Shown: one piece after another, positions 53,265-60,880 of the stretch
How the letters are laid out: every line of letters starts with the position of its first letter
Numbering within the stretch: the stretch's first letter is position 1
Assembly (NCBI RefSeq): GCF_022179545.1
Contig: NZ_AP025518.1
Coordinates: 3,348,001 to 3,412,000 of the forward strand
From: Mycolicibacterium fortuitum subsp. fortuitum
Lineage (GTDB): Bacteria; Actinomycetota; Actinomycetes; Mycobacteriales; Mycobacteriaceae
DNA length: 64,000 nt
Direction: 5' to 3'
Position numbers and translations under genes: made by a program
The notes under the pieces: generated by a model
What the model saw: only the letters and a program-made list of their open reading frames with translations
Told to the model about the DNA's origin: nothing
The model's database searches: none

Positions 53265-53451
53265 CGTGACTCCTAAGCACCTTGAGGGCTGGTCAAGTGT
53301 TGCCGTCTGTCGTGCACATCCAATCTAGTGCAGAAAGCATCGCCGAGCGCAATGATTAACGGTCAATTCGGCGTGTTCGTGGGACATTGTCAGACCGCGC
53401 CGGACCCCTGGGCCCCGGCGTGGCCACGAAGAGTGGACTGGCTGTCCTAAC

Positions 53452-53470
53452 TAAGGTTAGACTGCGCTAA
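53452..53470. promoter_or_regulatory. IdeR-like iron box
   Basis: TAAGGTTAGACTGCGCTAA matches 14 of 19 positions of the IdeR consensus TTAGGTTAGGCTAACCTAA; the left half-site matches 8 of 9. It lies in the bfrA/duplicated-barrel intergenic region, 38 bp upstream of the rightward gene. A consistent context (bacterioferritin, Bfd) supports it. Confidence 0.6.
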
Positions 53471-53507
53471 TCTCTTGCCACACTGCGAAAGAAAGGCCGG
53501 TAGCGAA

Positions 53508-54143
53508 ATGAGTGAGTACGATCTGCACTCACTCATTCTCTCGTGCGATTTCCGCGTCGACGATGTCGAACAAATGTGGAAATGGATGAAGAAACACCGT
53601 TCCGGACTTTTGTCGATCGGCGCTCATCACGTGGTGCTCTACAAATCAATTTGGGAGCCCGGGCGGGTACTGGTGACCATCGGCATTCGGCATGCCCGAT
53701 CAATTCGCGATGTGTTGCGTTCACCGGCGATATTCGAATGGTTCGACATTTCGGGTGTCGAAGACATCCCACCGATATTCGGTGGTGAAGTCGTGGAGAA
53801 AATCGACGTCGCCGAGCCGTCTCCGGAGGGTCATGTGGCCGGCGTGATCGTCGGCGCGATCGCCACCGTCGACGACGTCCCCACGCTGATGCGCAAGGTG
53901 CATGACGGCCTGGACCGTTTCGAGCAGGGCGGCATCCGCAAGATCTGGGTCTACCAGGCGCTCGATGACGGCCAGGAAGTCATGATCCTGCAGGAGGTCT
54001 GCGACGAGATCAGTGCGCGGCAGTGGATCGACCATCCGGATGCGGCGGCCGAGTGGATGACCACAGCCGGCTTCGGCGCGTACCCGAGCCTGTTCGTCGG
54101 CAAGTTGGCCTACATCATGAACGTCGACGAGCAGGACGACTGA
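53508..54143 (+). CDS. Tandem dimeric alpha/beta-barrel protein of the bfr-bfd locus, unknown function
   Basis: 211 residues from ATG 53508, soluble. Two halves share the same pattern: beta strand and helix, a strand with Tyr (HHVVLYKSIWEPGRVLVTIG / RKIWVYQALDDGQEVMILQE), a xxxARxxxRS/HPA helix (RDVLRSPAIFEWFDISGVED / RQWIDHPDAAAEWMTTAGFG) and a final strand (FGGEVVEKIDV / FVGKLAYIMNV). This suggests a duplicated ferredoxin-like dimeric alpha/beta barrel, the fold of ABM monooxygenases and EthD- or IsdG-like proteins. Its stop overlaps the bfd start (TGATG). The iron-gene context hints at a role in iron or heme handling; this is an inference. Confidence 0.8.
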   Translation: MSEYDLHSLILSCDFRVDDVEQMWKWMKKHRSGLLSIGAHHVVLYKSIWEPGRVLVTIGIRHARSIRDVLRSPAIFEWFDISGVEDIPPIFGGEVVEKIDVAEPSPEGHVAGVIVGAIATVDDVPTLMRKVHDGLDRFEQGGIRKIWVYQALDDGQEVMILQEVCDEISARQWIDHPDAAAEWMTTAGFGAYPSLFVGKLAYIMNVDEQDD

Positions 54144-54358
54144 TGTTCGTCTGCCTGTGTACCGGCGCGACCAGCCAGGTCGTCAACGAGATCGTGGAGT
54201 CCGGCGCCACCACCTCCAAAGAGGTGGCCGAGGCCTGTGGTGCCGGCGCCGACTGCGGACGGTGCCGCCGCACCATCCGCGCCATCATCGCCGCCCATCA
54301 GGCGGCCGAAGGATGCCCCACCCAGTTCAACGGATGCCCGTCACGGGCCACCCGCTAG
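54143..54358 (+). CDS. bfd: Bacterioferritin-associated ferredoxin Bfd
   Basis: 71 residues with Cys4, Cys6, Cys38 and Cys41 (FVCLCTG and GADCGRCRR) at exactly the Bfd [2Fe-2S] positions, and the BFD helix-turn-helix TSKEVAEACGAGADCG. Bfd reduces the heme of bacterioferritin so that stored iron is released as Fe(II). Two extra Cys in the tail (EGCPTQFNGCPS) are uncommon. ATG 54143 overlaps the upstream stop by one base, so it is co-translated with the duplicated-barrel protein. BfrA is encoded 0.9 kb away on the other strand. Confidence 0.93.
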   Translation: MFVCLCTGATSQVVNEIVESGATTSKEVAEACGAGADCGRCRRTIRAIIAAHQAAEGCPTQFNGCPSRATR

Positions 54359-55110
54359 CGCTTGCGGTCGGCGAATTGGGCCAACGCGTCGACGTTGGCC
54401 GCTGCACCCACCAGTTCGACGAACAACGCCTTCTCCCGCTCCACCGCCGCCGAGATCTGGGCGCGGATCGGTGCCACCATCGACTGCTTGACCGCAACCA
54501 GGCTCGAAATCGGCTTGGCTGCAAGGATTTCTGCATGACGCCTGGCTTCGGCCAGCAGATCGTCAGGCTCGCAGACTTTCCATACCAGGCCCATCTCAAG
54601 GGCCTCGGCTGCGCTCACCCACTCAGAAGACATCAGCAGCCAGGCGGCATTCTGCCTGCCCAGCAACCGCGGCATGAGGTATGAGGAGGCCGCCTCAGGA
54701 GCCACTCCGAGGCTGGTGAACGGACACTTCAACCGGGCCGCCGACGACATGAAGGTGAGGTCGGCATATCCGAGGATCGTGGCGCCGATGCCCACGCCGA
54801 CACCGTTGACCGCGCAGATCAACGGCTTGGGGAAATCCGCGATGACCTCGATCATCCCGTAGAACCCGTGCTCGCCCGCGGTGAACTCCGGGTTGGTGAT
54901 GCGGGCCTGCATCTCGACGAGGTCGTTGCCCGCACTGAACGCCCGGCCTGCCCCGGTCAGCAGCACCACCGCCACGTCGGGATCGTCGGCCGCGGCCCGC
55001 AGCGCGCGGGTCGTCTCGTCATACAGCGCCTCGTTGAACGCATTGAGCGCATCCGGACGGTTGAGGGTCAGCGTGCGAACCCGGTTGGTGTCCTCGATCA
55101 GCAGGGTCAT
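54355..55110 (-). CDS. Enoyl-CoA hydratase/isomerase (crotonase family)
   Basis: 251 residues. Crotonase fold: TLNRPDALNAFNEALYDETT, oxyanion hole FSAGNDLVEMQ (the usual G-xD/E substituted as in many isomerase-like members), CAVNGVGVGIGATILGYADL, SLGVAPEAASSYLMPRLLGR and KQSMVAPIRAQI. The second catalytic acid region (APEAASS) retains Glu, as in several degradative paralogues. It hydrates or isomerises enoyl-CoA in beta-oxidation. Its 3' end overlaps bfd by 4 bp. A perfect KstR-type box lies 41 bp upstream, supporting a role in sterol or fatty-acid breakdown. Confidence 0.9.
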   Translation of the reverse strand: MTLLIEDTNRVRTLTLNRPDALNAFNEALYDETTRALRAAADDPDVAVVLLTGAGRAFSAGNDLVEMQARITNPEFTAGEHGFYGMIEVIADFPKPLICAVNGVGVGIGATILGYADLTFMSSAARLKCPFTSLGVAPEAASSYLMPRLLGRQNAAWLLMSSEWVSAAEALEMGLVWKVCEPDDLLAEARRHAEILAAKPISSLVAVKQSMVAPIRAQISAAVEREKALFVELVGAAANVDALAQFADRKR

Positions 55111-55151
55111 CTTTACTCCTCGCGTTCGCGCCGTGACCGCTGCAGCCTAAC

Positions 55152-55165
55152 TAGAACACGTTCCA
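55152..55165. promoter_or_regulatory. KstR-type operator before enoyl-CoA hydratase
   Basis: TAGAACACGTTCCA is a perfect TnnAACnnGTTnnA match, 41 bp upstream of ATG 55110 (minus strand), in the 71-bp gap after the EthD-like gene. Confidence 0.72.
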
Positions 55166-55181
55166 CTATGGCCGCCCGGGT

Positions 55182-55889
55182 CTACAGCGGCCCGGTGAAC
55201 GGGCTGGCGTAGACGTATCGGCTGGTCGGCACGGTGTCGATGTTGGTGCTGGCGCCGAACGCATCGGTGCTGGCCACCATCCGGCGCATGCGATCGGCCA
55301 GATCGTCGTCGTCGGCCGCGCCGAAGAACGCGTGCAGGTCCGACACCGCCTCCTGGCGGAACAACTCCTCGACGATGCCGTCGATCGCGGGGGCACCTTC
55401 CGTCAGTGCGCGGACCACGGTGTTCTGGGTATATCCGAACGTATCCTGGGTTTCGATGGCCACCGAGGTGTGGTCGAGGTGCCATCGGCGCAGCCAGAGC
55501 GCCTGATCGAGGTCGGCGGGCCGGCGCAGCAACGCGATGTTGGCCAGACCGTCGGTGCGCTCACCCACAGCCGTCGGAGGCACGGCCATCGGAACCGACT
55601 CGGTGACCAGATATGCCGCAAGCGAATCACATTCGCAGGCAAGCAGTTCCAATGCCCGCGTGACCTGGCTGCCGTAATACTGCGGCACCCACAGGCTGAC
55701 CACGGCCACCACCGGCGGCTCCAGCGTCGTCAGCGTCATCAGCGATTCCCGCACCGCGTCGTCCCGAACGTTGACCGTCAGGCCGGGCAGTCCGAGCGCC
55801 AGCAATTCGTCGGCTACCCGGGTGCGCAGCTGCCGGCACCACTGCTCATCCGATTGCGAAGCGCGCAGCAGAACGATGACTTTCTCCAC
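55182..55889 (-). CDS. EthD-like dimeric alpha/beta-barrel protein
   Basis: 235 residues from GTG 55889 (MEKVIVLLRASQSDEQWCRQ); an upstream extension of the frame looks non-coding. Two related halves: an N-terminal barrel-like unit, then RRWHLDHTSVAIETQDTFGY followed by a short conserved IDGIVEELF segment typical of EthD family proteins. EthD-like proteins are found with degradative P450s and lipid enzymes. It is divergent from the FUSC gene (85 bp) and lies upstream of, but is separated by a KstR-type box from, the enoyl-CoA hydratase. Confidence 0.78.
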   Translation of the reverse strand: MEKVIVLLRASQSDEQWCRQLRTRVADELLALGLPGLTVNVRDDAVRESLMTLTTLEPPVVAVVSLWVPQYYGSQVTRALELLACECDSLAAYLVTESVPMAVPPTAVGERTDGLANIALLRRPADLDQALWLRRWHLDHTSVAIETQDTFGYTQNTVVRALTEGAPAIDGIVEELFRQEAVSDLHAFFGAADDDDLADRMRRMVASTDAFGASTNIDTVPTSRYVYASPFTGPL

Positions 55890-55974
55890 GAACGAAGAAC
55901 CTACCGCCGAACCGATCTCCGCCACGCGTGGGCAGTTGTGCCACCCAACGCCCGCCGGGAGTGAGAATGGTGGG

Positions 55975-57996
55975 GTGCACACGGGTGGACAGGCGGCCGA
56001 CGCGCTCCGGCTCAACACGCCCGACGCCGGTGCGGTGGCCCGAAGCCTGGTCGGCGTTCTGGCTGTGACCGCGATCGCGCTGGCGTGGGGTTCCGGCGCG
56101 ACCGCGATGTGGACGCTGGGCAGCGGGGTGATCGCCGGCGCGATCGCGTTGCAACGCAGCCCCGGCGGCCGAGTCCCACTGGTGGTGACGGGCTCCGTGG
56201 AACTCGCCATCGCCGTCCTGCTGGCCACGCTCGCCGGCGGGAACAGCCCCGTCTTCATCGCGGTGGTTGCCCTGTGGTGCTTCGCAGCGGGCATGCAGTG
56301 GTCACTCGGGGCCAACGCCGGCCTGGTGGCCTCAGCGGCCAGCGCGCTGCTGGTGCTGGCGCCACCGCTCGCACCGACGTTGGGCCAGTCGCTGCTGGCA
56401 CCCGCCCTCGTCATCCTCGCCGGGGTGGTTCAGGCCGCGCTCATCGCCGTGTGGCCGCCGCGGCGCTGGCGTGCCCAGCGCGACGGCCTGACCCGCGCCT
56501 ACCAGTCACTTGCCGGTGACGCCCGCAACGTCGCCGCCGACTGCACCGCAACCGTCGACGACGCCCCGCTGACGTGGCTGCGCGAGGTGTTCGCCGACAG
56601 CCAGGTGAGCCAGCGGCCGCGCGCCTACCACGGCGGATACCGCCTACCCGAGCGTCTCGCCGGCACACTGGCCGCACTGCGCTCCACCGCTGACCGTGAC
56701 GGCTCGACCGACGACGCGCACGCGGTCGACACCGGACTCCCCCAGCTACTGACCGCCGCCGCGGTGCTTCTCGACGCGATCGCCGACCACGGCCACACCG
56801 CGCGACGCGACGCCGAACACGCACTGGTCCGGGTACAGACCGCTGCCGCCGCCGTGACAGGGCCCGAAGCGGCCCTGGCGCAACGCTTCTGCGAACAGCT
56901 GCGCGAGGCCGCGGTGCTGCGATTCGGTCAACTACACCGTCCCGATCTGATCGGCTCGCTGGCCTCGGCTCCCACCGTCGTCCGATCGCATCTGACCTGG
57001 ACCTCACCGATCCTGCGCCACGCCATCCGACTGTCGGTGACCACCGCACTGGCGGTCGCGGCGGCCCGGTACGGCGGGCTGGAGCACGGCTACTGGATGC
57101 CCCTGACCGTCGTCGTCGTGCTGCGGCCCGAAACTGCCCACACCTACACCCGGTGTGCGGGGCGCATGGCCGGCCTGGGCGTCGGCATCATCGTCGCATC
57201 GCTGCTCACGCTGCTGTGGCAACCGGGCCCGATCGGCTCGGCGGTCTGTGCGCTGGCCTTCGTCGGACTGGCCTACGGAGTCGCGCAGTTCGGTTATCTC
57301 GCAGTCGGCGCGACCGTCGGGGCCATCGTCATGTTCGCCGTCGGAGTGAGCGCATCCGCACCGTGGTCCGGCAACGCCGACCGCCTGTTCGCCGTGATGA
57401 TCGGCGGAGCGCTCGCTGTGATGGCCCACGTGGCACTGCCCGACCACGCCCTCATCCGGCTGCGCCAACGCGCCGGGGAACTGCTGATGACGGAGATCGA
57501 CTACGCCGCACTGGTCATCAAGGCGTTCGTGCACGAGATCGACCACCCGGCCGAGATCCTGTCGGCCGCCTGGCAGCGGGCCTTCCGGGCTCGGGCCGCT
57601 TTCGAGGCGGCCTGGGGTGCCACCAGCCTGGAGCCGCCGGTGCTGCGACGCTGGCTGCGGTCCTACCGCACCGCGCTGAATTCGGTCACCAGCGCCTGCA
57701 CCACGCTGGAGAACAGCTTGCCGACGCACCCCTCATCCGCCCTGCACGGCGAGTTCATCGCCGCGGTGGACGATTACGTGGAGGCTCTGCGCGGAGCGCC
57801 ACCGAGCCCTGCGGTGCCGTGGAGCCTGGACACCGCGGAACTGTCGACGGCGCTACGACGGGTGCACAACGTGGCATCGACGCTGTCGGCCGACAACGGC
57901 GCGGCCCGCATCCTGATCGGGGAACTGACCACGATCACCCGCAGCCTGCAGGACATCGCGATCGATCGCGTGGAACCCGCAGGTGATGCCTGCTAG
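55975..57996 (+). CDS. FUSC (aromatic acid exporter-like) family membrane protein
   Basis: About 673 residues from GTG 55975. Two blocks of membrane helices (about 25-160 and 350-490) separated by a soluble region, the fusaric-acid-resistance/ArAE-like layout: MQWSLGANAGLVASAASALL, HAIRLSVTTALAVAAARYGG, GYWMPLTVVVVLRPETAHTY (the FUSC signature RPD/E) and RCAGRMAGLGVGIIVASLLT. Such proteins are proposed exporters of aromatic or organic acids. GAGAAT at 55963-55968 lies 7 bases before the GTG, suggesting a leaderless mRNA. Confidence 0.87.
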   Translation: MHTGGQAADALRLNTPDAGAVARSLVGVLAVTAIALAWGSGATAMWTLGSGVIAGAIALQRSPGGRVPLVVTGSVELAIAVLLATLAGGNSPVFIAVVALWCFAAGMQWSLGANAGLVASAASALLVLAPPLAPTLGQSLLAPALVILAGVVQAALIAVWPPRRWRAQRDGLTRAYQSLAGDARNVAADCTATVDDAPLTWLREVFADSQVSQRPRAYHGGYRLPERLAGTLAALRSTADRDGSTDDAHAVDTGLPQLLTAAAVLLDAIADHGHTARRDAEHALVRVQTAAAAVTGPEAALAQRFCEQLREAAVLRFGQLHRPDLIGSLASAPTVVRSHLTWTSPILRHAIRLSVTTALAVAAARYGGLEHGYWMPLTVVVVLRPETAHTYTRCAGRMAGLGVGIIVASLLTLLWQPGPIGSAVCALAFVGLAYGVAQFGYLAVGATVGAIVMFAVGVSASAPWSGNADRLFAVMIGGALAVMAHVALPDHALIRLRQRAGELLMTEIDYAALVIKAFVHEIDHPAEILSAAWQRAFRARAAFEAAWGATSLEPPVLRRWLRSYRTALNSVTSACTTLENSLPTHPSSALHGEFIAAVDDYVEALRGAPPSPAVPWSLDTAELSTALRRVHNVASTLSADNGAARILIGELTTITRSLQDIAIDRVEPAGDAC

Positions 57997-58622
57997 CCCC
58001 GCGCCCATTTCGGCAGGATGAAAACCCCTTCGGCCTCGGCAGTGATCCCTTGGTCATCGGAAACGTGGCCGGAGGCAAAGGCTTTGATGCCGTCGGTTCG
58101 GGTGATCCGCCCCTCGGCGTGCAGATCGCCCAGCGGCGTGGCCCGCAGGTAGCGGATGGTCAGGGTCCCGGTGAAGCGAGGCCGGTCGGAATCACTGGCG
58201 GCCACCTCCCCCAGTACGTGGTCGAGCACCATCGCCACCATGCCGCCGTGCACGTGGCCGGGCGGGCCCTCGTAGGGCGCACCGAGGTGGAAATCGGTCC
58301 GCACCGTGCCGTCGGCGTCCTTGACTATCACCAGCGGCGGCGCGATCGGGTTACGGATACCGATCGCCGGATTGCCCCACGGCATCCGGTCGCCGTCGGA
58401 GGTGAAGCGCACACCGAACGGGCCGTCGATCTGCCTGGCCCGCAACCGGGCGGTCGCATCGTCGATCAGGGCTCGCACCGCCTCGACCTCGTCGGCGTCC
58501 ACCTCCGAACGGATCGAGGCATCGATCAAGGACCGCACCGAGTCGGCCAGCGGCGACCACACCTCCCGCAGACGCTGCACATCCGCAGAACTGAGACCTT
58601 CGACGTGGGTATAACCCGGCAT
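57993..58622 (-). CDS. Hot-dog fold thioesterase (PaaI-like)
   Basis: 209 residues from ATG 58622. An N-terminal helical stretch of about 85 residues precedes the hot-dog domain (YEGPPGHVHGGMVAMVLDHVLGEVA, TGTLTIRYLRATPLGDLHAE), with the GGMVAMVLDH helix of PaaI/acyl-CoA thioesterase type. The N-terminal extension is common in mycobacterial members. It hydrolyses acyl-CoA. The 3' end overlaps the FUSC gene by 4 bp. A one-mismatch KstR box starts 9 bp upstream of the ATG, shared with the divergent TPR gene. Confidence 0.88.
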   Translation of the reverse strand: MPGYTHVEGLSSADVQRLREVWSPLADSVRSLIDASIRSEVDADEVEAVRALIDDATARLRARQIDGPFGVRFTSDGDRMPWGNPAIGIRNPIAPPLVIVKDADGTVRTDFHLGAPYEGPPGHVHGGMVAMVLDHVLGEVAASDSDRPRFTGTLTIRYLRATPLGDLHAEGRITRTDGIKAFASGHVSDDQGITAEAEGVFILPKWARG

Positions 58623-58630
58623 TGGTGAAC

Positions 58631-58644
58631 TAGAACATGTTCGG
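58631..58644. promoter_or_regulatory. KstR-like operator (one mismatch), thioesterase / TPR divergon
   Basis: TAGAACATGTTCGG differs from TnnAACnnGTTnnA only at the last base. It lies 9 bp before the thioesterase start (minus) and 38 bp before the TPR start (plus), over the likely -35 region of the latter. Confidence 0.55.
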
Positions 58645-58681
58645 CGCGCCGGTGTCGAGCCACCCGGGTAGCGTCGGCACC

Positions 58682-60370
58682 GTGACGGATCCCGCCCAGA
58701 CCGAACCGTATTACCGGCTCGGGACCTATCACCGGCCGACGGACACCCCCTCACCGCAGGCTCAGCTCTGGTTCGACCGCGGCATGGTCTGGTCCTACGC
58801 CTTCAACCACGAAGAAGCGATCCGGTGCTTCGAGCGGGCGCTGGCACTCGACCCCGACTTCGCCGTCGCGCGGTGGGGCATCGCCTACGCAGTCGGCCCC
58901 AACTACAACAAGGCCTGGGACGCCTTCGACCCGGCCGACCTGAGCACATCGCTTCGCCGGGCCCGCGCCGAACTCGAGCGGGCGTCGGCGGCCCGGACAT
59001 CCGCTGTGGAACGCGGCCTGATCTCCGCCCTGCAGAAGCGATTTCCCACCGCCGACCCTGACGACGCAGAGGCACTGACCGCCGGGCACGCCGAATACGC
59101 CGACGCGATGGCAGCGTTGGCCGTGTCCCATCCCGACGACATCGACGTGCAGGCCCTGGCCGCCGATGCCCTGCTCAACGTCACCGCGTGGGCATTGTGG
59201 GACGGTCGCACCGGTGAGCCCGCCCCGGGGTCTCGCGTTGTCGAGGCGAAACGGATTCTCGATGCGGCACTGGCGACCGCCGCCGGACGGGCACATCCGG
59301 GAGTGTTGCACCTGTACATCCACGCGATGGAGATGTCGACCACGCCGCAGGCCGCGCTGCCGGCCGCCGACCTGTTGCGCGGTCTGGTGCCCGACGCCGG
59401 TCATCTGCAACACATGGCCAGCCACATCGACGTGCTGTGTGGCGACTACCGCAACTCGGTGGTGGCCAATCTTGCTGCGGTACAAGCAGACAGAAAGTTC
59501 GTCGAACGCGAGGGTGCCCTCAACTTCTATTCGCTCTACCGCGCGCACGACCTGCATTTCGTCGTGTACTCGGCCATGTTCGAGGGCAGTTCGCAGATCG
59601 CGCTTCAGGCAGCCGACGAGCTGGCCGCCCAGCTGACTCCCGAGGTGCTGTCGGTCGCCTCGCCGCCGATGGCGGACTGGCTGGAGGCCTTCGTCCCGTT
59701 GCGGGTGCACGTACTGGTGCGGTTCGGCCGGTGGGACGACCTGATCGCCGAGCCTCTGCCCGCCGACCCACAGCTGTACTGCACCACCACCGCGACGATC
59801 CACTACGGCCGCGGTGTCGCGTACGCGGCCACCGGGCAGGTGGAGCAGGCGCACGCGGAACGGGAGAAGTTCCGCGCGGCGTACCGGCGCATACCCGACT
59901 CGCGCTACCTGTTCAACAACACCAGTGTGGACATCCTGGCAATTGCCGAACAGATGCTCAACGGTGAAATCGCATACCGTGAAGGCGATTACGACACGGC
60001 CTTCGGCTATCTGCGCCGAGCCGTCGAACTCGACGACGCCCTGCCCTACGACGAACCCTGGGGCTGGATGCAACCGACGCGGCATGCCTACGGCGCACTC
60101 CTACTCGAACAGGGGCACGTCGAGGAGGCCGCCCGGATCTACGCGGCCGATCTCGGCCTGGACCCGACGCTCAGCCGGTCCAGCCAGCACCCGAACAATG
60201 TGTGGAGCCTGCACGGCTATCACGAGTGCCTCCGTCGGCTGGGCCGCGACGCCGAGGCCGCCATCATCGGTCGACAACTGGAGTTGGCGGCGGCTCGCGC
60301 CGACGTCGCGGTTCAGGCGTCGTGCGCCTGCCGGCTGGACGTGGCACAACCCTGCTGCGGTGCGGACTGA
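58682..60370 (+). CDS. TPR-repeat protein with Cys-rich C-terminus
   Basis: 562 residues from GTG 58682; TAGCGT at 58669-58674 lies 8 bases before it. Largely helical with several TPR-like units: NHEEAIRCFERALALDPDFA near the start, HAEYADAMAALAVSHPDDID, and near the end GDYDTAFGYLRRAVELDDAL and GHVEEAARIYAADLGLDPTL. The middle part (LHLYIHAMEMSTTPQAALPA, HMASHIDVLCGDYRNSVVAN) resembles the long bacterial TPR proteins of unknown function. The chain ends in a compact Cys cluster, SCACRLDVAQPCCGAD, which could bind a metal. Shares a KstR-like box with a thioesterase. Confidence 0.85.
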   Translation: MTDPAQTEPYYRLGTYHRPTDTPSPQAQLWFDRGMVWSYAFNHEEAIRCFERALALDPDFAVARWGIAYAVGPNYNKAWDAFDPADLSTSLRRARAELERASAARTSAVERGLISALQKRFPTADPDDAEALTAGHAEYADAMAALAVSHPDDIDVQALAADALLNVTAWALWDGRTGEPAPGSRVVEAKRILDAALATAAGRAHPGVLHLYIHAMEMSTTPQAALPAADLLRGLVPDAGHLQHMASHIDVLCGDYRNSVVANLAAVQADRKFVEREGALNFYSLYRAHDLHFVVYSAMFEGSSQIALQAADELAAQLTPEVLSVASPPMADWLEAFVPLRVHVLVRFGRWDDLIAEPLPADPQLYCTTTATIHYGRGVAYAATGQVEQAHAEREKFRAAYRRIPDSRYLFNNTSVDILAIAEQMLNGEIAYREGDYDTAFGYLRRAVELDDALPYDEPWGWMQPTRHAYGALLLEQGHVEEAARIYAADLGLDPTLSRSSQHPNNVWSLHGYHECLRRLGRDAEAAIIGRQLELAAARADVAVQASCACRLDVAQPCCGAD

Positions 60371-60400
60371 GCCGTCCGGCACCGGCGTAAACTCGCCTCC

Positions 60401-60880
60401 GTGGCCATCACCGAGAACGACCTCGATCAGCTGCGCAAATGTGTCGATTTGGCCCGCGAAGCGCTGGACAACGGTGACGAACCCTTCGGATCGATACTGG
60501 TGGACCACACCGGCACGACCGTGTTCACCGACCGCAACCGGGTCAAGGACGGCGACGCCACCCAGCATCCCGAATTCGCCATCGCCCGCTGGGCCGTCGA
60601 GCACCTGAGCCCGCAGGACCGGTCACGCGCCACCGTGTACACCTCCGGTGAGCACTGCCCGATGTGTTCTGCCGCGCACGCCTGGGTGGGTCTTGGCCGC
60701 ATCGTCTACGCCACGTCCTCGAAGCAGCTGAGCGGCTGGTTGTCGGAATGGGGTGTGCCGGCCGCTCCGGTGGCACCGCTGCCGATCACCACCGTGGCTC
60801 CCGGTGTCGACGTAGACGGACCGGCCACCGAACTGGCCGACACCATGAAAGACCTGTACGCGGCGAAGTTTCGTGCCTGA
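60401..60880 (+). CDS. CMP/dCMP-deaminase-fold nucleoside deaminase (guanine deaminase-like)
   Basis: 159 residues. Zinc site: His56-Pro-Glu58 (QHPEFAIARWA) with catalytic Glu, and Cys86/Cys89 in GEHCPMCSAAH, the pattern of guanine or cytosine deaminases. The C-terminal LSEWGVP and ADTMKDLYAAKF helix fit the bacterial guanine deaminase-like group. Hydrolyses an amino group from a purine or related base. GTG 60401; TAAACT at 60388-60393 lies 8 bases before. The end overlaps the GH13 gene by 8 bp. Confidence 0.87.
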   Translation: MAITENDLDQLRKCVDLAREALDNGDEPFGSILVDHTGTTVFTDRNRVKDGDATQHPEFAIARWAVEHLSPQDRSRATVYTSGEHCPMCSAAHAWVGLGRIVYATSSKQLSGWLSEWGVPAAPVAPLPITTVAPGVDVDGPATELADTMKDLYAAKFRA

